A DNA stretch of 27,727 nucleotides from Deltaproteobacteria bacterium (GTDB lineage Bacteria; UBA10199; SPLOWO2-01-44-7): positions 1 to 27,727 of the forward strand of contig JACQMB010000015.1 of NCBI GenBank assembly GCA_016203765.1, given 5' to 3'. Under the pieces are notes generated by a model. That model had not been told where the DNA came from. It ran no database searches and saw nothing but the letters and a program-made list of their open reading frames with translations. Below, piece by piece: positions 23,324 through 27,727 of the stretch. Numbering within the stretch: position 1 is the first letter of the stretch; each line of letters opens with the position of its first letter. A program made the translations under genes and the position numbers.

Positions 23324-23350
23324 GCAACTTTTTTTGACAACGGCCGATAA
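23324..23350 (+). promoter_or_regulatory. Sigma-28 (FliA)-like promoter, copy 3
   Basis: GCAACTTT (23324-23331), 11 nt, GCCGATAA (23343-23350), pointing toward the pentapeptide gene at 23422 and lying back to back with the toxin-antitoxin promoter. The upstream box is identical to copy 1. Confidence 0.65.
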
Positions 23351-23377
23351 GTCCTGGTAGGGAGACAAACAAGAAAA

Positions 23378-23408
23378 TTACCATATAGTACCAGGTACCA
23401 TATGGTAA
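23378..23408. promoter_or_regulatory. 31-bp near-perfect inverted repeat in the pentapeptide gene leader
   Basis: TTACCATAT (23378-23386) and ATATGGTAA (23400-23408) are perfect complements. Inside them GTACC (23388-23392) and GGTAC (23394-23398) also pair, with one A/C mismatch between the stems. It lies between the sigma-28-like element and the GGAGG ribosome binding site, ending 13 bp before ATG 23422. It could be an operator or a transcript hairpin controlling translation. Confidence 0.6.
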
Positions 23409-23421
23409 AAAGGAGGAAGCG

Positions 23422-24258
23422 ATGACGACACTAACTATCATGCCGGGTTGGGAGGCGACGACGGTCACGGGGGGCGGGGTTTTTTTGGATGGAGCCGCTT
23501 TTGCCGGCGCCGACACGGTCATGGCCGACGCGGCCATGGTGGAAGCATTATCGAACGATCCTGGGGCGTTGAATGATGAGGAACGAGCCAGGGCCTTGCT
23601 GTTATCAGGCCAAGGTAGGATCGGCCCTGCCGGCTGGACGACCGCCGGGGATATGAAATTGTTTGGCGATTTTTCGGCAGTAATCGTGGCACACGCATTG
23701 GCAATACGCAGAACAAACAATCCTTCCCAGGTGTTTGCCTCCGCCGGTTTGGCATCGACGATCGGCAGGGGTGGAGAAGCAGGGAGCAGACTCCGTCCCG
23801 GCTCTCTCCAAGCCGCCGGAGCGGCGGAGAGGGTGGGTTCCACACCGGCCATTTCAACAGGAGATCTCAACCGACAAGCGGTTGCGCTTTTAAGGGAGAG
23901 CAGAATTGCGGATTTTAATTCCTTACGGGTAAATAACCCATCCTGGAGTCCTAATTTGCGCGGGGCGGACCTGCGCGGGGCGATCCTGTTCGGGGCGGAC
24001 CTGAGTTGGGCGAACCTGATCGGGGCGGACCTGCGCAGGGCGAACCTGTACGGGGCGAACCTGCACTGGGCGGACCTGGGCGAGGCGGACCTGGGCGAGG
24101 CGAACCTGCGCAGGGCGAAAAATTTAGACGCAGATCAGTTAGGTCAAGCTCTTTCACTGACAGGAGTCAGGATCACAAGCGGCCAGAAAGAAATGGTCAA
24201 AGCGGCAATGGCCATCATTGCCGAACGGGTTCGCGGCTCGCTGCGTGTGGAGGACTAA
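23422..24258 (+). CDS. Pentapeptide-repeat protein
   Basis: A 278-residue protein. Residues 1-175 are unrecognised, Ala/Gly-rich and mostly hydrophilic, with no signal peptide. Residues about 178-233 are tandem A(D/N)LxX repeats (GADLRGA, GADLSWA, GANLHWA), which fold as a right-handed square beta-helix. The C-terminal tail (LDADQLGQALSLTGVRITSG) is the usual exit from such repeats, followed by a helix. Pentapeptide proteins range from gyrase-protecting DNA mimics to membrane-associated and effector proteins; no specific role can be assigned. The start is supported by AGGAGG 6 nt before ATG. A sigma-28-like promoter and a 31-bp inverted repeat lie upstream. Confidence 0.85.
   Translation: MTTLTIMPGWEATTVTGGGVFLDGAAFAGADTVMADAAMVEALSNDPGALNDEERARALLLSGQGRIGPAGWTTAGDMKLFGDFSAVIVAHALAIRRTNNPSQVFASAGLASTIGRGGEAGSRLRPGSLQAAGAAERVGSTPAISTGDLNRQAVALLRESRIADFNSLRVNNPSWSPNLRGADLRGAILFGADLSWANLIGADLRRANLYGANLHWADLGEADLGEANLRRAKNLDADQLGQALSLTGVRITSGQKEMVKAAMAIIAERVRGSLRVED
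23956..24120. repeat. 15-bp tandem minisatellite encoding the pentapeptide helix (11 units)
   Basis: Eleven consecutive 15-bp units of the pattern (C/T)TGnnnnGGGCGrwC occupy 23956-24120, with occasional substitutions (the last two full units carry GAGGCG). Similarity at the DNA level, including at third codon positions, is higher than the protein fold requires, which suggests recent unit duplication or gene conversion. Unit length keeps the frame. Confidence 0.85.
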
Positions 24259-24311
24259 GCCGCCGCGACTAAGCCGTTGTTAAGACAACACTGCCGAGGG
24301 AAATCCTCCAA

Positions 24312-24521
24312 CTAGAACAGCCCCAGGAGCGCGCCGGCGCTGACCAGGGTTCCGCCAAAACCCTTTTCAACTTCAAACCGTTCCTGGACGCCGCCGGTCT
24401 TAACGATTTGCAGGGCGATCTCCGGTTTTAATTTTTTCGCGTAATAGATGAGTTCGGAGGAGACATCCAAATTTTCAAACCGGAAGGCGGCCTCGTTGAC
24501 CTCCGACCACATTTTCCCCAC
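24312..24521 (-). CDS. Small hypothetical protein downstream of mnmE
   Basis: A 69-residue open frame starting with GTG 24521, 18 bp after the mnmE stop on the same strand; ATG 24512 is an alternative start (66 residues). The sequence has an amphipathic helix (VSSELIYYAKKLKPEIALQIV) and a small, hydrophobic C-terminus (GGTLVSAGALLGLF). GGAAAG lies just upstream of the GTG. Codon use resembles the neighbouring genes, but the product was not recognised, and at this length it could be chance. If real it is probably cotranscribed with mnmE. Confidence 0.5.
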   Translation of the reverse strand: MGKMWSEVNEAAFRFENLDVSSELIYYAKKLKPEIALQIVKTGGVQERFEVEKGFGGTLVSAGALLGLF

Positions 24522-24539
24522 GCAACTTTCCGGCTTTAG

Positions 24540-25922
24540 TTACTTCCCTATGCAAAACTCCCGGAAGATCGCGTCCAGCAAATCCTCGCTCATATTAGAA
24601 CCGGTGATTTCGCCCAGGGCTTCGTGGGCCTTTTGGAGGTGGAGGGCGATCAGTTCGACGCGGGGAGATTCGGCCAGCATTTTTGCGGCTGACTGGAGCT
24701 GTTGGCCGGCCCGCTCCAAAATCCGCTGATGCCTCAATTTGGCAATCCGGACCGAGTTTCCATCTCTGGGTCTTTGTCTTTGCACCCAATCGGCCATCAT
24801 CTCCTGCAGACCGCGCAGTCCGTCCCCGCGCAAAGCCGAAATCAGGGCAAGATATTTTTTGTCTTTGCTCAACAGCATGGAATCGGGCTTCCACCGCAGG
24901 CCCAAGTCAAGCTTATTCACGCAGACAATGGTTTGGGAAAGATTCAGGCTGGATAAAAATTCGATGTCCTCTTTTTTCATGGCGGTGGAACCGTCCAGGA
25001 CCCACAAGACCAGGTCGGCCTCACCCAAAAGGTCCTCGCTTTTTTTCACCCCGATGGCCTCCACCCCCTTGGCGTTCGGACGCATCCCGGCCGTATCAAA
25101 GAGATGAAAGAGAACGCCGCCGAATTGGCAGGTCTCTTCGATCACATCCCGCGTGGTCCCCGGCCGGCGATGGACAATAGCCCGATCCTGACCGACCAGG
25201 GCATTGAGCAGGCTCGACTTGCCGACATTGGGCCTTCCCGCCAAAACGGTTTTCACCCCCTCCCGGTGGATGCGCCCCTCCTGATAGGTGGCGAGGAGGC
25301 CGGCAATGGCGGCGCGAATCGGTTGGAGGCGTCCTAGAATCCCCTCTTTTTGAATCAACTCGATGTCTTCGTCAGGAAAATCAATCGAGGCCTCCACAAA
25401 GGCGCGGAGCCTCACTAACTCATCCTGAAATTCCTTGATTCTTGCCGAAAGCCGCCCGGCCAAATGTTCCTTGGCCTGTTTGAGCCCCTCTTCGCTGGAG
25501 GAGGCGATCAGGTCGGCCACCGCCTCGGCCTGGGCCAGATCGATTTTGCCATTCAGATAGGCCCGCTTGGTGAACTCTCCGGGACCGGCCGGTTGCGCGC
25601 CGGCTTTCAAACAGCCCTGCAAAATTTTTTCCAAAACCAGGGGCGAACCGTGAACTTGAATTTCAACCACATCTTCGCCGGTGTAGGAATGGGGGGCCTG
25701 CATCCAGACAGCTAGGCCCTTATCCACAATCTCACCGGTGGATGGATCGATAAAATTTCCATAATATAATCGATGGGTTACAAATTTATCCACCGACTTT
25801 GTCTGGTTTTTCCACAGACTTTTCAACACCCCCCTCGATGCCGGACCCGATATCCGGATAAGCCCCACCCCTCCCATCCCCTGGGGCGTGGCAATCGCCG
25901 CGACAGTCGTCTCTTCTTGCAT
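24540..25922 (-). CDS. mnmE: tRNA uridine-5-carboxymethylaminomethyl modification GTPase MnmE (TrmE)
   Basis: A 460-residue protein of normal length. The N-terminal tetrahydrofolate-binding domain (TVAAIATPQGMGGVGLIRISG; VEIQVHGSP; GEFTKRAYLNGKIDLAQAEAV) is followed by a Ras-like G domain with GRPNVGKSS at 229-237, PGTTRD, DTAGMR and NKLDL, and the C-terminal CIGK (457-460), which is the conserved CxGK motif. It works with MnmG to modify the wobble uridine. It starts at 25922, with a TTGACA -35-like hexamer at 25958-25953 on the minus strand. Three DnaA-box-like sequences lie in its 5' coding region. Confidence 0.98.
   Translation of the reverse strand: MQEETTVAAIATPQGMGGVGLIRISGPASRGVLKSLWKNQTKSVDKFVTHRLYYGNFIDPSTGEIVDKGLAVWMQAPHSYTGEDVVEIQVHGSPLVLEKILQGCLKAGAQPAGPGEFTKRAYLNGKIDLAQAEAVADLIASSSEEGLKQAKEHLAGRLSARIKEFQDELVRLRAFVEASIDFPDEDIELIQKEGILGRLQPIRAAIAGLLATYQEGRIHREGVKTVLAGRPNVGKSSLLNALVGQDRAIVHRRPGTTRDVIEETCQFGGVLFHLFDTAGMRPNAKGVEAIGVKKSEDLLGEADLVLWVLDGSTAMKKEDIEFLSSLNLSQTIVCVNKLDLGLRWKPDSMLLSKDKKYLALISALRGDGLRGLQEMMADWVQRQRPRDGNSVRIAKLRHQRILERAGQQLQSAAKMLAESPRVELIALHLQKAHEALGEITGSNMSEDLLDAIFREFCIGK
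25720..25816. other. Cluster of DnaA-box-like sequences in the mnmE 5' coding region
   Basis: TTATCCACA (25720-25728) is a perfect DnaA box. TTATCCACC (25786-25794) and TTTTCCACA (25808-25816) each differ by one base. All are in the same orientation within 97 bp, next to an AT-rich stretch (25756-25790). Two encode Val-Asp-Lys in MnmE, so coding constraint and chance could explain them. Confidence 0.25.
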
Positions 25923-25954
25923 GGCTCTCTGCTATCGCTATTCGTCGCACCGTG

Positions 25955-25981
25955 TCAACATTTTTGGTGCACTGCGTATTG
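25955..25981 (+). promoter_or_regulatory. Very weak match to the shared sigma-28-like element
   Basis: TCAACATT (25955-25962), 11 nt beginning TTTG as in copies 1 and 2, then GCGTATTG (25974-25981), which matches GCCGATAA at only 4 of 8 positions. It lies upstream of the lipoprotein at 26017. An alternative here is a sigma-70-type TTGGTG-N16-TATTAG. Recorded only because of its location. Confidence 0.15.
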
Positions 25982-26016
25982 TGTTTATTAGGGATTCCAA
26001 TACTTTGGCGGGCAGA

Positions 26017-27015
26017 ATGAAGAAGGCCTTTTTCACCGCTTTAGCTATTTTCTGGTTGGCCGCCTGTTCTCAACCCGACGGGGCGCCTTCCCTTTCGGAG
26101 GAGGACGGGGCAGGTCCGGCCAATAATCAATCCCTTTCCGGCGACAGCAATCTCTTCAACAGTTTAAAAAATCCGAATTCACAAAAACTGGTTTATCACG
26201 TGGGCCCGGTCGATCTTTTGGCCGGCGAGTCGGGCGAACTAACCCTGGAAAATGCCGAAAGCCTGAATTTCCAAGTCTCCGAACCGGTTTGGGTAACCGG
26301 TTTCAACCCCAAGGTGATCGACGCCGACGGCCGGGAGCTCTCCGGCCAGCTGTTGCACAAGGCCATCCTCTTTAACAAGAGCGAGCCCAATCCCGTTTGC
26401 GCCACCGGCAACGGGGGCAATCCCTTTGCGGCGGCGACCTCCGCGTTGACCAAGGTGGAATTGCCGGAGGGTTTCGGGTATCCGCTTCTGCCCGACGATC
26501 CGTTAGAAGCCAAAGTTGTTTTTCAAAACAAATCGGAACAGGATTTTTTGAGTGTGATGTTCGAATTTGACCTGGAAACCGTCCCGATGGAACAGGCGCA
26601 AGCCTACTCCGACGTGAAGGCCGTGTTGCTCGACCCCGATCCGTGTGAGCACAAGCCGTTGACCCTGGAGCCGGGAGAATTTATCGAAACCAACAAAACA
26701 TTTACCATCCCCGAAGGGGGACATTTGATGGTGGCCAACGGCGTTCTGTCCAATTACGGCGTTGCGGTCTCGCTGACCCACAGCGAGGGGGGCGATGTTT
26801 CCGTGATTCCCTTCTGGCGTGCCGAGGCCCAGCTGAATGCTGACCACCAGATTGTCGATTTGACCCCCAATCCCTTCCTCGATCCCGAAGGCAAGAAAAT
26901 CAACGAGGGGGATAAAATGACGTTGGGGATCAGCTTCGACAACTTCTCCAACTCCTGGAACAACGAGGCCACCGGCGGGGCGATGATTTACCTGGCCCCG
27001 GAAAATCCCAGCTAA
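26017..27015 (+). CDS. Unknown lipoprotein, 332 residues
   Basis: A predicted lipoprotein: MKKAFFTALAIFWLAACSQ gives a signal peptide and LAAC lipobox with cysteine at residue 17. The mature protein is acidic with a Ser/Asn/Gly-rich linker (residues 20-50), then a body of about 270 residues that alternates short strands and loops, including FEFDLETVPMEQAQAY and LEPGEFIETNKTFTIPEGGHLMVANGVL. No family was recognised. The open frame extends upstream to 25888, but that part is antisense to mnmE, and the signal peptide fixes the start at 26017. It lies between yidC and mnmE, convergent with yidC, with 19 bp between the stops. Confidence 0.85.
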   Translation: MKKAFFTALAIFWLAACSQPDGAPSLSEEDGAGPANNQSLSGDSNLFNSLKNPNSQKLVYHVGPVDLLAGESGELTLENAESLNFQVSEPVWVTGFNPKVIDADGRELSGQLLHKAILFNKSEPNPVCATGNGGNPFAAATSALTKVELPEGFGYPLLPDDPLEAKVVFQNKSEQDFLSVMFEFDLETVPMEQAQAYSDVKAVLLDPDPCEHKPLTLEPGEFIETNKTFTIPEGGHLMVANGVLSNYGVAVSLTHSEGGDVSVIPFWRAEAQLNADHQIVDLTPNPFLDPEGKKINEGDKMTLGISFDNFSNSWNNEATGGAMIYLAPENPS

Positions 27016-27022
27016 GGTTACT

Positions 27023-27055
27023 GGATTGTTCGGCCTACCGTCCTCGCAATGACAA
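27023..27055. repeat. Dispersed repeat (CATTGCGAGGA type), copy 2, at the yidC 3' end
   Basis: GGATTGTTCGGCCTACCG followed by TCCTCGCAATGACAA. The last 15 bases are identical to 19882-19896, and the first part is a variant of GAGATTGCTTCG at copy 1. It lies in the space between the convergent lipoprotein and yidC genes and supplies the last codons of yidC (LSLRGR). Confidence 0.7.
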
Positions 27056-27727
27056 CCGTCCTAACACGACGTCGCGCATCCTTATCTCTTTTTTATACAT
27101 CCACTGCTGAAGAATCGTCATCAGGGTGTTGACCAGGATATAAAGTCCCAGGCCCATCGGCAGGAAAACCATGAAGAGACAAAACATCAAAGGCATCATC
27201 AGCATCATCTTTTGCTGCATCGGATCGACCGTGGCGGTCGGCGTCATCTTGGTTTGAATAAACATGGTGATGCCGAGCAAAAGAGGGGTCACAAAGAAAG
27301 GATCGGGGGCGGAGAGGTCTTTGTAAAACCAAAAAAACGGGGCGTGGTAGAGTTCCACCGAGCTCCAGAGCACTTTATATAAGGCAATGTAGATCGGAAT
27401 TTGCAAGAGCATGGGCAGGCATCCCCCCATCGGATTAATTTTGTTGTTCTTGAAAAGCTGCATCGTCTCCTGATTCAGCTTTTGTTTGTCCTCGCCATAT
27501 TTTTGTCGAAGTTCTTTAAGGCGGGGTTGGATCGCCTGCATCCCCTTCATCGATGCCAGTGATTTCCGGTTGATCGGATTGAGCAAAATTTTCACCAAAA
27601 TCGTCAGCAAAATGATAGCAACCCCGTAGTTGTGAATCAGTTGATAGAAAAATTTCAACAAATAGAGCATCGGAACGGCCACCAGGGTCGTCCAACCAAG
27701 CCCCAAGGTTTTTTCCTGGCCGGGAAC
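27035..27727 (-). CDS. yidC: Membrane protein insertase YidC, N-terminal part missing
   Basis: The C-terminal 230 residues of YidC, entering from the right edge in frame. Hydrophobic segments include FFYQLIHNYGVAIILLTILVKILL, the hallmark MGGCLPMLLQIPIYIALYKVL, the FFVTPLLLGITMF segment and the C-terminal MMLMMPLMFCLFMVFLPMGLGLYILVN. The large periplasmic domain found in Gram-negative homologues would lie outside the window. YidC inserts proteins such as ATP synthase c and a subunits into the inner membrane, alone or with SecYEG. It ends in a short basic tail whose last residues come from a dispersed repeat. No rnpA, rpmH or dnaA is visible within the window. Confidence 0.96.
   Translation of the reverse strand, partial: VPGQEKTLGLGWTTLVAVPMLYLLKFFYQLIHNYGVAIILLTILVKILLNPINRKSLASMKGMQAIQPRLKELRQKYGEDKQKLNQETMQLFKNNKINPMGGCLPMLLQIPIYIALYKVLWSSVELYHAPFFWFYKDLSAPDPFFVTPLLLGITMFIQTKMTPTATVDPMQQKMMLMMPLMFCLFMVFLPMGLGLYILVNTLMTILQQWMYKKEIRMRDVVLGRLSLRGR

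Noticed and set aside
23802..23834. GC-rich hairpin (CCGCC/GGCGG with CTCT/AGAG) in the pentapeptide gene
   Set aside because: Looks repeat-derived, but only one copy exists in the window and it reads through in frame, so no repeat family is claimed.
23803..23850. Possible tRNA fragment (GGCGGAGAGGGTGGGTTCC resembles tRNA-Ser antisense)
   Set aside because: No cloverleaf, anticodon arm or acceptor stem can be formed around it.
23271..23870. 199-codon minus-strand open frame containing MAGVEPTLSA
   Set aside because: It is antisense to the pentapeptide gene and runs through the toxin-antitoxin promoter; the phrase is typical of spurious translations.
24264..24300. GTTGT/ACAAC hairpin after the pentapeptide gene as a terminator
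   Set aside because: The 5-bp stem is not followed by a T-run.
24522..24548. Another GCAACTTT upstream box on the plus strand
   Set aside because: At the 11-nt position there is no GCCGATAA-like box and no plus-strand gene follows.
1..27727. CRISPR arrays, insertion sequences, phage genes
   Set aside because: No regularly spaced direct repeats, transposase, integrase or phage structural genes were seen.

Overview
The window looks like part of the chromosome of a Gram-negative, deltaproteobacteria-like bacterium (Bdellovibrionota, Myxococcota or an uncultured relative), close to its replication origin. The evidence is the linked order yidC - mnmE - mnmG - rsmG - parA - parB - bactofilin - F1Fo ATP synthase, four perfect parS sites, paired b' and b subunits in the ATP synthase operon, a bactofilin beside parAB, and several predicted lipoproteins. 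No rRNA or tRNA gene was seen. Species assignment is inference.

Layout. 1-4.9 kb: the N-terminal part of a Cys/Met-metabolism PLP enzyme (minus), a divergent atypical SDR/epimerase, a large zinc metalloprotease lipoprotein, and a glyoxalase II convergent with it. 4.9-6.9 kb: a TPM-domain protein, nucleotidyltransferase and LemA operon. 7.0-10.1 kb: an unrecognised 811-residue membrane protein and a MarC-family protein. 10.1-17.8 kb (minus): parA-parB-bactofilin-atpF'-atpF-atpH-atpA-atpG-atpD-atpC, tightly packed, with no a or c subunit genes. 17.5-18.4 kb: an AT-richer parS cluster with a YjbQ-family gene. 18.5-19.3 kb: an unknown lipoprotein. 19.3-22.6 kb (minus): mnmG-MBL hydrolase-rsmG. 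22.6-24.5 kb: an accessory insertion between mnmE and mnmG with a VapBC-like toxin-antitoxin pair, a pentapeptide-repeat protein and a small ORF. 24.5-27.7 kb: mnmE, an unknown lipoprotein and the 3' part of yidC.

How it fits together. Recognised core genes from par/atp to yidC lie on the minus strand, and the accessory envelope-type genes lie on the plus strand. The main new signal is a shared promoter-like element, GCAACttT-N11-GCCGATAA, with exact 11-nt spacing upstream of three unrelated unknown genes (7019, 18533, 23422), a degenerate copy with the same spacing upstream of the metalloprotease lipoprotein (1670), and a very weak one upstream of the lipoprotein at 26017. The -10 half equals the FliA/sigma-28 consensus, so these scattered genes may form one flagellar-type alternative-sigma regulon.

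Other notable points are an epsilon subunit lacking its C-terminal helices, a 7-bp tandem repeat inside atpG, a 146-bp parA/parB overlap, an apparently leaderless toxin-antitoxin operon with its operator over the -10, and a dispersed repeat that forms the N-terminus of RsmG and the C-terminus of YidC. Every interval without a gene is under 200 bp.
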